Of a DNA stretch of 64,000 bases, positions 14,301 to 61,468 are shown piece by piece. Under the pieces are notes generated by a model, which did not search any database, was not told the DNA's origin, and saw only the letters and a program-made list of their open reading frames with translations. The translations under genes were made by a program, and so were the position numbers. Position 1 is the first letter of the stretch. Each line of letters starts with the position of its first letter. Source of the stretch: Pagrus major (taxonomy: Eukaryota > Chordata > Actinopteri > Spariformes > Sparidae); assembly GCF_040436345.1 (NCBI RefSeq), contig NC_133230.1, positions 21,400,197-21,464,196 of the forward strand, in the 5' to 3' direction.

Positions 14301-17300
14301 GAAAGCTTAGATTCCAAGGTGAGACGATAGTTGGGAGTGTGTCCCATATGAAATCTATTAGGCAGTGTGCAAAAGTGAAATCAATCAATCAATCATAACC
14401 TTTCCCTCTTAAAGAGACACATCCCCTAAATATCCTTTAGTATCATTGGGATATCCCCCGCAGGCTTTAGAGTTGCATCAGTGATAATTCCCTTCTACTG
14501 AGAAAGCAGTGGCTGTGGTCAGCTTGAATTCATGTGCAAGTTCCCAAGGGTCCTTGAAATCCATGAAAGTTTATGAATTTTGGGGGGGGGGGATTAAACC
14601 CTTGAAAGTTTTTGAAAATAGACGTATAGACATGGGTCATTTAAAAGGGTTTGGATTAATTATATATTATGCAAGAATAGAATTTGTAATTAAATTATTT
14701 TTACTTTACCTGCAGTTGTTATTGTTTCATGTGCCACCTGCCTTGAGAAAGTGTGACTGTCATGTGCTTGCGTAACTGATTGAAGTCTAATGATGCAGGT
14801 TATGGCAAACAAAGGAGAAAAGCTAATGTTAAGCAAACCTTAGAGCCTGCCAGTTCTCATTATAAACATTTTCAGTGTTGTAACAGTAATTAATTTTGAT
14901 CCGAGTCTCAAACTATGTTGTGTTGGGTCCTGAATTTGAGCAAATTTGGCCTGGAAAATCCTTGAAAAGTACTTGCATATCAGTTACAGTGAACTCCAAG
15001 GTTTTCATAACAGGTAAACATCAAAACATCCATAGAAATTGCAGCATATTCCACTTAATCACTGTCGATTTAAATGCTTTGTTAGTTCAACCCATAGATT
15101 TCCCAGAATATGGAAGCATCATTGTGGAGCAATGCAAATATTGTATAAACATACATATATTCTTCATTTGCCAAGTGTTCCCTGTTGTACTTGAAGAACT
15201 GATTTTTTTCTAGCAGATGTTGTCGTTGGCTGCTGTTAGCAGCATTACTCGGGTCTTCATAAAAAGATTAATCGTGAAGTTGGTTGGGGTTTTCGGGCCC
15301 AAGCTGTCTCTAAAACACCACAAGAAACCCTTTTGTGTTGAGACAAAACTTGAAAATATCTTAGCCATGCCAACCCAGATTCGTTCAAATGCTGTGTGCC
15401 CTTCTCAGTCTAGATGTTTTATTTTTGGGTGGTCTTTCAGCAAAACCATGAGGAACTGATGTCACTGTTCAAGGAATTGGAAACAGGTAGGTATGTCCCC
15501 AACACTGTCAGCAGCGGATGGAAAGAGTGCAAGAAAGAGGAGAAGGAGCTCATTGACCACCTGCTCAGCCACTTCTCCAAGAGCCGCCAGTCCTACGCCA
15601 AGACAAAGGCAAGATACACTGTAGCTTACAGAACACGTTCATTTTATATCATACTGGAATCTTAAATAGTCAGATCATTTTTGATCGCACAGCAGTTTGC
15701 AAAAACAATGTTATAAAGTGCTATACAAATCTAAAGAAACACAGTAACGAGGATTAACAACAGTAGAATAATTGCAATCAATTAAAAGAAAGCCTTTAGA
15801 TTGAATAAGGTTTCGAGAGAGGATTAAAATTGGACTGAGTGTCTGAGAAGCTGATATTTTTGGGAATAGATAATGACGGCGTCACTTCTGTGCTTTTTGT
15901 TGCTCTCACCTTGTCCAGGAGGTGGAGCCATTTCAGTGGCTTGGTTCATGTGTTCACTCAGAGGCACACCCATTCTGTCTGATAAGCAGAACAATGACAT
16001 CAGGCTGACTGTAGCATTGAATAGCAATAACCGATGTATGCATGATTACGTCATGTCATGTGTCTGACAGCCGCCTTCCTTCTGACACCACAGATTTGCC
16101 TGCGTGGACCAAACAGTCCTTTTCAGACAACCTTCCACAGCTTGAGCCACACTTTCCTCTACAAGTAAGCATTATGTTTGCCAAGAGCAAATTAGATATA
16201 AAGGTTGCGAATGCACCCCATCCCCCCTCATTTCTTTATGAGTGTGTGCTCCTCCTGCAGGACGGTGTGTATCAGCAATAGCATCAGCTCCCTGGCCATC
16301 AATGAGAACCCTCACTACAAACATCAGAGGATGCTGGTGGCTGGAAATGTGTCAGTCAACGCCACAGGTACCAGATGCAACAGCTCATAAATACAAACTC
16401 GTGGGCATACATTCACAGCTTAAAGCTCCAGTAATCAATATTTTGTATTAACAATGGATCAGATGGCTATATAATTTGAAAGGAGTTGTTTGAAGTAATA
16501 CAATCGTTGATCAACAACTTTCTATGACTGTATACATTATGGGCTTCAAGTGTTTCATTTTGTTCTTCTAAATGTCAAAATCAGTTATTGCAGTTTTAAA
16601 TGTGTGTTTGTGCTGCAGGGACACGGATTCTACTGAGAGATACCTCCCTCATGCCAGACATCCCCGGACTGCCTGCACTTATCACCATGCTCTTCACTCC
16701 CATTATGGAGTTACGGTGAGTCAGTCAGACACTTTTCAAGGCAGCAGATGAAAAACCCATGTTAATATTTTTTCCCCATTTTTTTGTAGCACTGACGAAG
16801 AGAGGACCTGCTACACCGGTGCCCTCTGTGGCTTGGGCTGGAACAGTCAAAAACAGGAGGGCATCCTACCTGAGCATGACATCGAACTCACCTTCGATGT
16901 GAAATTTGACGTTGAAGACATCACTGAGGTGAGACAGATTTGCTGTAACTGCGGTGATAAGGTAGGCAACCTAGGTTATTATATTCAGTCATTTTCATAT
17001 TTCAGGTTTTAGGTTGTTTTTTTTTGTTGTTTTTTTTCAGTTTCATGAAAATAATTCATTTAGTTAACACGTTTCAGTAGGCTCAATAAATTATTTGGTT
17101 CTCTGAATAGAGGGGTAATCAGATTGACTAAAATATTAATTTCCCTGTATATACCTTGACATTCCCTGCCCCTCTGAAAAGACACTGTCTCTTTTTTGGG
17201 GGTCTGGGTGCCAAGGCATTTCCCTCCTCCTCCTCCCTTCATCCCTGCTGTAGCTCCAAGTTGTCTGGCTTTTTTTATGTGTTTAAACAAGTATGTGGTG

Positions 17301-18482
17301 TTGCCACAGCAGCACAACAGCTTTCCTACACACATGACAGTTTACAAGGTTGTCAATTTCCGCTATGAAATAGCTCTAAACAGTGCTCTTCTTTCGCTCA
17401 GCCATCACTGCATGTCTGATGTAACGGGTGGTCAGGGTGTGCACTGGGGCAAGCTGATGTGTCAAATATGGTCAGGAAAAAAAATGGAATGGAAATCTGT
17501 GGGAGCCATGTTGAATGCCAGTATTGCATAATAAGTATAATAGTATTCTCTTTTGTGTATTACTGATTAGTTCTGTTTGTTTTGTTTTTTTTTTCAGATA
17601 AATGCTTTGCGAGTGGCTGTGAATCGTCTCTTGTGTGAGGGCGCCGGTGGCACTTTACATCGGCAGCCTGCTGAGATAGTCCAGCTGCAGGAGGACTGCC
17701 GGGACCCGCCTCACAAGGTCACTTATACACCCACAGATATCATTAATGCACTTAAAGCAACATTATGTAGAAATTGGCATTATGTGCGATTTGGTGCCCC
17801 CCACAGTTCCTGAGTGCAACACCACTGTTGTAAATACAAATCCCAGGTCTGTCAGTCAGGCAATTTGTCAGATGTAATGTAGGTGCTAACTCCGAACAAA
17901 ACTTATTACGTCATAACAATGACGTGTTGTAAACTTGTATATTGAAGTAAACATGTATGTAATGTTGTGATCCTACCCTCTCACTGAAGTTACATAGAGC
18001 AGAAACAAGTGATAGGGGGGTGGAGTGGCTGAGACAGAGACACCATTCACCATATAACAAGACACTGTACCATCAACATGACCTGCAATTTGAACTTTTT
18101 TAAGCTGTTATTTTAAGGTAAAAAGTTGTTGCTTTAAAGTTCGAACAGTGTGCATGCATTGATTGAGCTGTGTTTATGTTATGTAATGCAGACTGTTCAC
18201 AAGGTCACCAGCAAGGGAAGCTATAATGCCGATGTACTACAAGAACCCAGAGAAATGGAACCAGGTATGGTACATGATAGAGAACCTGCGTAAATTGGTA
18301 CTTTTCATTTGATTTTTGCCCTGCCATATGCTGTTCTCTGAACACATTTTAGATTAAAGTGTTGTTGTGTATTGAACCTGCAGCTGGACCCTGCTCTGAA
18401 GATGGATATTGTGGACCCAGCAGCAAAGAAGACCAGAGTTGTTCTTTTCCAGCTGCATCCTGTTGCTCTCCTCAACGGCTAA
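1..18482 (+). CDS. tdrd9: TDRD9, ATP-dependent RNA helicase with Tudor domain (5' end not resolved)
   Basis: Tudor-domain DExH-box helicase that acts with PIWI proteins in germline piRNA-guided transposon silencing (family knowledge). I chained 34 exons from 1610 to the stop at 18480-18482, about 1,290 codons; the human protein is 1,382 residues. The order seen is: linker ending YKYPSLPI, helicase core with GATGSGKTT, DEVH, SAT and QRRGRAGR motifs, HA2-type region, a Tudor fold with DFGN, and a C-terminal region ending FQLHPVALLNG. Codon phase is kept at every junction except 17717/18192, where one base is out. One intron (15609-16093) is GC-AG. The N-terminal start codon was not found and probably lies left of the window. 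Introns carry a piggyBac-type element, several MITEs and a Tc1 remnant. Identity is secure; exact 5' structure is not. Confidence 0.95.
2..1873 (+). CDS. tdrd9: TDRD9 N-terminal linker exons
   Basis: Two exons are well supported: 1610-1686 and 1806-1873. They join in phase and read into YKYPSLPIAKSRQE, matching the segment just before the helicase domain of TDRD9. Upstream, 2-167 is one open frame containing LSQQQSSDVEF, which resembles LSQRSSEVEY near the human N-terminus, and it ends at a plausible GTATGT donor; I accept it tentatively. It leaves one base over, whereas exon 1610 needs two. A 19-bp microexon at 313-331 with a strong pyrimidine-rich acceptor would fix the phase exactly, but that could be chance. 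No start codon is supported, so the initiator is probably outside the window. Confidence 0.6.
2337..2396 (+). repeat. (TG)30 microsatellite abutting a 3' splice site
   Basis: An uninterrupted 60-bp TG tract ends 10 bases before the first coding base (2407) of the TDRD9 Walker A exon. Only CTGCTTCCAG separates repeat and exon, so the repeat occupies the usual polypyrimidine position. Confidence 0.97.
2407..6368 (+). CDS. tdrd9: TDRD9 helicase core exons (RecA-like domains 1 and 2)
   Basis: Ten exons: 2407-2628, 3665-3787, 3995-4075, 4186-4350, 4432-4535, 4620-4739, 5758-5842, 5921-5978, 6077-6181, 6271-6368. The first carries the Walker A loop GATGSGKTT and motif Ia TQPRKIGA. The DEVH Walker B motif is split by an intron between DE (3787) and VH (3995). 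Motif III is SAT at 4195. Domain 2 has LVFLPGIHEI, STNIAESS and motif VI QRRGRAGR, itself split at 6181/6271. All catalytic motifs are intact, so an active ATPase is expected. The 222-bp Walker A exon is exactly 74 codons and phase 0 at both ends, so skipping it would remove the ATP-binding loop without a frameshift. Confidence 0.95.
4855..5665. repeat. Probable old interspersed repeat in TDRD9 intron
   Basis: AT-rich DNA in the intron 4740-5757 with repeated TCTTAAA-type motifs near both ends (around 4871-4915 and 5600-5645). It resembles degraded non-coding fish DNA transposons. No coding content or clear terminal repeats were found, so the limits are approximate. Confidence 0.3.
6468..12109 (+). 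CDS. tdrd9: TDRD9 HA2/OB-like region and linker exons
   Basis: Eleven exons: 6468-6599, 7348-7510, 7644-7707, 8154-8217, 8326-8364, 8744-8797, 10301-10417, 10535-10642, 10759-10859, 10960-11130, 11998-12109. The order is that of DEAH helicases: a winged-helix/HA2-type part (LSPPHLGNIVRTVLQLKE, GELTFLGRVLAHLP), a helical part (LNSFFAIPSM), then the segment running from GAYYPNYF to FLYYKQLQSLFR. All phases match. The intron 8798-10300 holds the piggyBac-type element and a hAT MITE fragment. The 868-bp intron 11131-11997 shows nothing recognisable. Confidence 0.93.
9114..10081. mobile_element. piggyBac-type DNA transposon, non-autonomous, with TTAA duplications
   Basis: Both ends are TTAA (9114-9117 and 10078-10081). 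Directly inside are terminal inverted repeats beginning CCCTCTAGGCGCCA, matching at 17 of 18 positions. TTAA targets and CCC-type ends define the piggyBac superfamily. Inside on the minus strand, from about 9750 down to 9642, is a short frame reading PTSLYSVDEVLAQIFAD followed by Asp/Ser/Glu-rich residues and a stop, which resembles the acidic N-terminus of piggyBac transposases. The catalytic domain is absent, so the 960-bp element could only move in trans. The left third holds about three diverged copies of a roughly 110-bp subterminal repeat (9251-9545). It sits in the TDRD9 intron 8798-10300. Confidence 0.85.
10170..10221. repeat. Fragment of a hAT-like MITE end
   Basis: The stretch reads as alternating AATCATGATTATGATTT and ends GAGCAGCCCTA, the form of a MITE terminus common in fish genomes. 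Recognised from memory and short, so tentative. Confidence 0.4.
12223..14318 (+). CDS. tdrd9: TDRD9 Tudor domain exons
   Basis: Three phase-0 exons: 12223-12438, 13868-13957, 14061-14318. They encode a Tudor core: CLAPYSEVNDQSLYYRAKI, then VEVFFLDFGN across the first junction, then the flanking extended-Tudor part with GMRPSAQSI. The aromatic cage residues expected for binding symmetrically dimethylated arginine appear to be present (Tyr-Tyr before RAKI; Phe in DFGN). In the family this domain docks PIWI proteins. The 1.4-kb intron 12439-13867 contains a Tc1 remnant and a 577-bp MITE. Confidence 0.93.
12890..13045 (+). pseudogene. Tc1/mariner transposase remnant
   Basis: At 12903-12938 the plus strand reads KSPNLNPFEHLW followed by a stop. 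This matches the SPDLNPIEHLW signature around the third catalytic acidic residue of Tc1-like transposases. Flanking frames are broken. It is a dead fragment in a TDRD9 intron. Confidence 0.6.
13233..13809. mobile_element. MITE with inverted ends containing GTTTACATGCA
   Basis: The left end (CAGTGACTGCGTTTACATG) and the reverse complement of the right end (CACTGGCTATGTTTACATG) match at 15 of 19 positions, and similarity continues to an AATATTC motif. The interior also has short sub-repeats such as GCATGTAAAC. About 577 bp, no coding potential. It lies just before the acceptor at 13868. The superfamily is not settled. Confidence 0.65.
14540..14985. repeat. Interspersed repeat with CCTTGAAA motifs
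   Basis: CCTTGAAA-type motifs recur near both ends (14551 onward and 14955 onward) within the TDRD9 intron 14319-15440. I recognise the pattern as a fish repeat family, but boundaries and class are uncertain. Confidence 0.4.
15441..18482 (+). CDS. tdrd9: TDRD9 C-terminal exons and stop
   Basis: Eight exons: 15441-15608, 16094-16164, 16261-16367, 16619-16715, 16790-16928, 17598-17717, 18192-18264, 18384-18482. They align in order with the human C-terminus, for example LMPDIPGLPAL, CGLGWN, ILPEHDIEL and NPEKWNQ. The intron after 15608 starts with GC in the context AAG|GCAAGA. Exon 17598-17717 ends in phase 0, but the homologous reading of exon 18192 (LFTRSPARE) needs two carried bases, so one base is unaccounted for. 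This may be a non-canonical splice, an assembly error or a real frameshift. The last exon ends in LNG and TAA. Confidence 0.9.
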
Positions 18483-19790
18483 AAAAAAAAGCCACTGGCC
18501 ATCCTTTTTATTTATTTTTTTTTTAGCACTTTTTGTTGACACTGGTTCTAATGTTGTACTGTGTTTTAATGTATTTATGTTCAGAGTATATCTTTTAAGT
18601 TAAAACAAGTTAAAACAGTACTGTAGCTTTCAGTGGGTTAGGGGTTCAGTGAGCAATTAAAAATAGTTGTTTGCAACAGATGAGGCTTGTCAATCTGTCT
18701 TCATTCAAACATAGTCTCATTGTGACCCTGGAGTCAAGTTAAATTTGTCACCACAGTGCGCGCACACACACACACACACAGAGCTCCTACTACGAGATGA
18801 GAGGTGCTTCTGTGCCAGAATTCATTGGCTTATATTTATAACTCCTCATTCCAGGTCTCCCATCCAAAGTGTTATCACCTCAAACTTAGCTGTGGTGTCA
18901 TACACAAACACATCTTCAGTGACTTGAAGCTGTCTTATGAATGTGAAGTCATCAGTAAAGTGGCTGAGGAGAGGTTATACATCAAGGTACATTTATTTTT
19001 CTTATTCTTGTAATTAAATACATAGTGTAAGTGCAAATAGTTAGAGTCCAGGGTCTAAAGAACTACAGAGTATAGTTGAACATAGTACAAAGTTGGACAG
19101 TTATTCAAACAAGCTAAATATCACCAGATACTCCTTGTCTTCATAGTAGTTGTACAACAGTACCTAAAACATGAGCGTGTGTATTGTTCCTTATGGTTAT
19201 ACAAAAGCAAAAACCCTACAATTACCACATCTAAGACGCATATTGTTAAATTATTTTGTGCTTGGAAACACCAAAAGGAAATCATTTTTGATATTTATAT
19301 ATATCGACATAGACTGAGAGAAGCCCCGTCTGCTAACTCAGAAACATGAAGCAGTATTTAACATTGGCAGCAGAGCACGTCTGAGGGCATTTAGCTTTTT
19401 TGTGCCAAACCGTACAGTTTGTGGTAAGCACTGCAAAGCAAAAACGTAGCGTGATTTAAAAACTGCACAAAAGATATCAAATATTTATTTACCCAAGGCT
19501 CGACTTCATGCACTTTATAATAAGCAACACAAAAAAGTCAGTTTCTTCTTTTGTTTTTTGAGTTGTGTACTTGTCTACCTAGAAACAGGATTATGTACGT
19601 GTGACGGTGTGTGTTAGTGTTAAGACTGCTATGGACAGGGTGAAAGGCTTTCTCCAGTGGATGCTTTTAGAGAACACCAAGATGACATAGCACTACGCCC
19701 CACAGATGACGACCAGGCTTTTCAACAGTGAGTGAGCTGCCTGACTCTGAGCTGGACTGGACTGTCAGCTTTGCCGCGAGACAGACAGGT
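18483..19790. other. Convergent 3' UTRs of TDRD9 and RTN1
   Basis: TDRD9 (plus) and RTN1 (minus) stop codons face each other across 1.3 kb. A plausible TDRD9 poly(A) signal, ATTAAA, is at 18656-18661, followed by GT-rich sequence. On the minus strand AATAAA occurs at 18992-18997, giving an RTN1 3' UTR of about 0.8 kb, and again at 19484-19489 as a possible shorter form. A short (CA)n tract lies near 18763. No other gene seen. Confidence 0.6.
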
Positions 19791-42106
<22,316 letters not shown>

Positions 42107-42974
42107 GCTTTTTCCTGTTATCGGACACAAGATGTACACTCGCTACTGACTCGCCTCTTCTTCTTCTTCTTCTTCTTCTTCTTCTTCTTCCTCTCTACCG
42201 GCTGCACTGTAAATGTGCGTTTGCAACCCCTTCTTTGCGCTAGAGCGGGTGATGGAGACAGACAACAGGAGAATGCAGCTTCTGGCTGGCGTCTGTCAAC
42301 TCGAGCCTGGGGTTTGTAGACGCCACAGACGAGGCGGTGCGGTCGGTCGGTCGGGGAGCAAGAGGAGAGGAGCGAGGTTGATTGTTTTAGTTTAGTGCTC
42401 CAACGGTGACGTCATGGTGTCCGCGAGGCTCAGGGTTGGCACTTTATTTGGGGCAGAGTCAAATGTGAAAGGCGTGTTACGGTTCACAAATGAAGTCGTG
42501 TGTGTGACATTGACGGGGCGAATGACAGCAAAAACGATGCTCGGTGAGGTGAAAGAGGCTGCAGGGACTCTACAGACAGAGAAGTCAGTGAAATTTGACC
42601 CATGGCTGAGCAGGAGCACAATAAAGAAAGTGGAACTGCCATGTCATTGATGCAAACTGAAGATGTTTGAAAATAGCAAGGATTTCAGCTATAGTGTTTT
42701 ACAGTAGCGTGGCAGTAAAAATAAAAATAAAGCAACAATTTTATGGTTTTGTGACAAATTATCTTGCAGTGTGGCGCCCTCTTGTGGTGGCTCAGCATAT
42801 GACCACGGCTCCCTAACAACCAGACGCTTCTGCTTGGAGACAGCTAACAAAGTTAGCATGAATGCGTGGCGACGTGAACGTGTTTGCCCACTAACCTCAG
42901 TTTTAAGTTACCATACTTTTAAACTGTCTGCCATACTAACTGCCACGACTTGTTCTTAAGTGTCCCAATAGACT
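42107..42974. promoter_or_regulatory. Head-to-head RTN1/LRRC9 promoter interval
   Basis: The start codons of RTN1 (minus, 42106) and LRRC9 (plus, 42975) are 868 bp apart. A (TTC)n tract at 42155-42190 lies on the RTN1 side. A GC/CpG-rich stretch at 42290-42380 includes a GGTCGGTCGGTC run. No canonical TATA box stands out. It may act as a bidirectional promoter, but transcription start sites cannot be read from sequence. Confidence 0.55.
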
Positions 42975-56905
<13,931 letters not shown>

Positions 56906-57157
56906 CAGCCAGAAGAGGTGAAGCATGCACTGATACTTGTCAATCAGCGATCAATCCAGAGGTGAACACATGGGACAGCCTTGACCGTGGTTTGGTCTTA
57001 CATCAAATTGTTTAAGGATATAATTTCATGAAGGTGTTCTCGCTAAGTGTAAGTGTGCCTTAATGTATATGAGCATTGCCTACATTTGTACATTCAATGA
57101 GGAAAAAGTCAGACCATAGGACACTTCAAGTACCTCTGCTTTTATTATATGGTGATG

Positions 57158-57171
57158 AATAAAGAAATAAA
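57158..57171 (+). terminator. lrrc9: LRRC9 poly(A) signals
   Basis: Two AATAAA hexamers (57158-57163 and 57166-57171) about 255 bp after the LRRC9 stop codon; the most likely 3' end of the transcript. Confidence 0.65.
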
Positions 57172-60100
57172 ATATCAAACATCAAAAATCACCTTTGCAG
57201 TTTTTGAAAATAGCTTAAACTAAAACATGATCAGGGTTAAAGAAAATTTGGCTAGTTGAAGGTTTATTGCAGTGCATCCCTTTCAAATGCATGTATAATG
57301 ACTGTGACCTTATTTTCCACCCACATATGTGGATCACTAACTGTGGTAATCTGAGGATGAGAGGTTTTGGTGTCATTGCTACTGCTATCCCATCCTTGGC
57401 CCCAAACAAGTGAAAAAACACCCACAGATGTAAGGGCGTGTGAGGGTGGCACGCTGCATCCATTGGGTCAAACGCATCCCCAACAAGTGGATAATCCAGC
57501 TTTAGCACACCTCTCTGTGGACAATAATCTGCAGTCGCTCAGATAAAGATGTAATCTTGAACAGGGTCCAAATGGATTTCGGAGATTGTCATTTTCATCA
57601 TGTTAGCCTCTTTTCGATAAAGCCCACCGCAGTTTCGGCTAATAGGCAAATCTCGTGTGTGTGTTGTAACTGGATATTTATGATGTTAGTTCTGCTGAAC
57701 ATGAGATCATAATCCTGCTGGTCTTCCTGTCAGTTTAGTGTTGTAATCTAGTAGTCCTGTAATTAACAAAAACACCAGTCTGAGCCTTAAATGTGGAGGA
57801 TACAGCCTATAATATGCGACTAAAATCTTTTCATTCTGGGACTTTTAAACTGATAATTGTGATGAAAGCCTCCATTAAATAGGATGTTTATTCCCATCTG
57901 TCAACATTGGCATAAATGTTATAAATCAGGGAAAGAACTCAATTGTTTTCTGCAGCAACTTCTCATGTAGTTAAATGTTTTATATTGACTTGAGCTTCTG
58001 ACTTTTTCCTAATACGTACTCTTTCTTCCACCAATTTGAATCAGTGATGTTAATGTGACCACTAGGTGTCCTTAGAGATCCATTAGCTCCCCCTTGCTGC
58101 TAATCAGTCCTCAATGAATATACCACCTGCCCTGTAAGTAGTAATTTATCAGCTGAATGTGGCTATGTGTTTGTATGATTCAGTGTTGTGTGGCCTTTGC
58201 CGTACATGCGAGGCAGCAGCCAGCCCTAGGCAGAAAAAGTGAAAAGCTCTCCCCAAACAAGCTCCTCTAATGCATGTACTTAACTTCACTTAATTTGTGT
58301 TAATTCCCAGCATTAAGCGGGGCTAATGACTGTGCAAGTGAGTGCACTGTCATTACCTTTCTCTGCCTGACATCAAATGGCATCTGATGGACTCACATTA
58401 AAAAAAAAAAAACCTCTAATGCACAGATTTGGGGGCTCAGTGAGAGCTCTCTAATGCATTAGATATTGCAAAGGATAATTACACATTTTATATTTGTGTA
58501 CAGTATGTGCAGTATGGATATGTTAGATGTGCAAATGTTTTTAATGCAGTTGTATATCTGTATGTGGTGTTAGCTTATGTTGAGCATGCCACTTCATGCA
58601 GTATGTTTCTTTTTTGCATATCTGTCAGTATTTTTAACATTAAAATGACATTACCATAAAGACTGTGAATAATTCATCAGTTCTGAGTGAACCCAGATGC
58701 ACTGCTCTCACCGTCTCTTTCCCTGCCTCTCTTCGCTCCTCCATGTGAGTAGACCACATGGTTCATAGCTGGTTTAATGGGATGGAATGTGACAGGTTAT
58801 GTTTTCATCTGCCTGATATGGAGCCCGGCTCGGGCGGGAGGGAACGAGAGGGTGGAAGAGAGACGGAGAGGGTGGTGGAGAGGGGTGAAGTGAGCGAGTT
58901 GGTCTCCACAGTTGTAGTCTGGATTCATAATTAGACATGTTTGAGCTTGTTGTGAATCAGTTATAGATGATGCTTTCTCCCCCATCCCCACCAACACACA
59001 CACACACATAGAAAAACACATGCTCTGTATGGGGCCATTACTGCTGGTCCACTAACTCCCTACATTTGCTGTGTCTGTGCATTCAGAGCACCATTAGTCC
59101 AAGACTCTGTGAATAATTGCTGAATGGACCATGGTTTTACTGCTATCTACTCTGGTTCTAGTGTTAGTTGATGTTGTGGGTGAAGTGAGAGGGATGAGAA
59201 CACTGATTGACGCTTGATGCCGAAGATAACGCTGCATCTTGTGCGATGCTCATCGAAGCTTTACGTGCAGTATGTGTAATGGTCAAACCACATTAAACTC
59301 CACATGCATTACACACTTACCAGCTTGTATTAACTTTAGAAGTGTTTCGGGAGAGGTTACAATTACACCAACATCACCACTTGACTTGGAATTGCTGTTG
59401 TAAAAGTGGAAATGTTCTCTCCACATTCAGCAGCTGATAGCAAACAAGTGCAGGTCATCATCAAAATATAAATTATTTTGTTTTTAAAAGGTGCATATTA
59501 TGTCCCGTGTTCATTTTTCATCCCCCACCAATACAATCTCTTTTCAAAAACAATCTCACCATATTGCCTCTATTGAAATCTGTCATTGAGTTATTGTTGT
59601 CGCTTGTCATTTTCCTGTAATTTGTTTCCTGTGAGGCTCCCTAGAATAAAGAACGAAATGAGAAAGTGAATGAGGGAAAACACAGATAAAAGAATGTAGT
59701 GAGAGTGACAATTAGGAGGAGAACGAAAAATGCTTTTATTTTGTGTAAACATTTTGGATGAGAGCACGCCTCGCAGTAGCATTAAATCTTAACTGCTATT
59801 CATTTCTGGACTTGTGTGTGATTTATCACATTATTGAATTTGTGTGTGATTTGTCACATTATTTCAGTCACACAAAGCAGGATGTGTGGTTAACATGGCA
59901 AAAACAAGGTAACAATAACCCAACAATACGCAAATACCCAATTTTCTTGTAAATTTAACCGGAATCAATTTTCAGAGCGCCGTCAGATGGTCTGCCTTTT
60001 GTTGATGTTGTAGCCAATTTGGTAACAGCCATTTCATTTCATGGTATTTGCATTTGTTTGTCTCCTTTAACAACTCTTAAGTCTTAATTCAAATTGATAT

Positions 60101-61262
60101 TCTTCATCAGGCAACTATAACAAAAATGGAGCAATGATTTTAAATAAGTGGTGCCATGGGAGGATTACAAGGTGCAATACATGTTGTGGCGATGGATGGG
60201 CTTTTCTGTTGTGATGGTTTATTGTGTCCTACACAGCGCACAAATTGCTTTTTCAAGATGACAAGGAAACACAACCTCCCGTCTGCCCTTATCCCCTCAA
60301 CCTCAAGAATAACAACAACAATTTAATCTCCTTGGCTCCGGATTATTATCTTTCTTTGTGTTGATATTGTGGCCTTTTTAGTTGATCACTTCATGATCCT
60401 CCTTTTTGCCCTCCTCCCCTCTAAGTAAATCAACATTTTGGAGAGGCAGACACTTGACCACAATCACTTTCATTATATTGAAATAATAAAATACTTGTAG
60501 GATTTGCTCTTTTCGCATGAAGAACACGTTAACAGGGATTTAAAATGTAATATTAATATTTCTAATCCTGTGTCAATTTTTGGGGTCAACTAAGCGCATT
60601 AGATTCAGGATTTAAAGATAGGGGCAAGAAAGAGGTTGAAATATTATTTAGGATCAGGAGGATAAACAACCCATTGGGATGTGTCACTTGATTTAATTAT
60701 AATTGCAAAAAGGGATGGTCTTTTTATTGTTCTGTGGAAACAATACAGAAAAACTGACAACCACAGTCTAACGTGTCCTGAAATAAATACGCAATGGCTT
60801 TTTAATGTGTTTTATTGTTATGAACACCAGAAATTCTTTAAAGTAGTGAATAATTTGGAGCCTCATGAGGACCACCATCATATTTCTGGACCACTAGTGT
60901 TCAATAGATATTCGCAATGACCAGTAATCAAATGCGGCCAAAAGCTAAAAGAAAGACAATTTTCTCTTCTAAATATTCAGTGTTTATCCAACTCCAAAAT
61001 ACAGTATGTGATCACTAAACTCCTCCTGCTTCCTGTCGGTATACAACCAGTGACAGTAAACACAACAGATGTGCACCTCTGCGCGCCATGCACAGCTGAT
61101 CTGTCCCAGGTTCACTGCACAGGTAAAACACAGTCTGTTTAAACTGCAGCATTACTGATACACACATAAAGCAATGTGTGTCAGGCAGCTGCTGTTGAAC
61201 ACATATGGAAGTGTCATTGTCAATGTAACCATACTGTATCTATATCTACGCATCTGTATCCC

Positions 61263-61293
<31 letters not shown>

Positions 61294-61464
61294 GTATAAA
61301 TGCTTTCATAATTTATTTTATTTATGTTTTTGTGTCTGTTCCACCTTCCCCTGAACCCAGTTACCTCCCTAAAAGTCTGACAAAATTTCGCCCTCTTGTC
61401 TTTATCCAAAAGCCACAACACACATGGTTTTGTAATAAGGTTTGTATGTGTGTGTATGTAGTTG
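57172..61464. other. Intergenic DNA between LRRC9 and PCNX4
   Basis: No gene recognised. A cluster of TAAT/TAATGCA motifs at 58270-58465 could be a regulatory element (see findings). The segment 58970-59010 has a short (CA)n, and (GT)n-like sequence starts at 61263. Confidence 0.5.
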
Positions 61465-61468
61465 TCGA

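Noticed and set aside
16042..16281. Alternative frame PSDTTDLPAWTKQ before TDRD9 exon 16094
   Set aside because: It uses the acceptor at 16070 but does not match the family; the frame starting at 16094 (ICLRGPNSPF) aligns with human and keeps phase on both sides.
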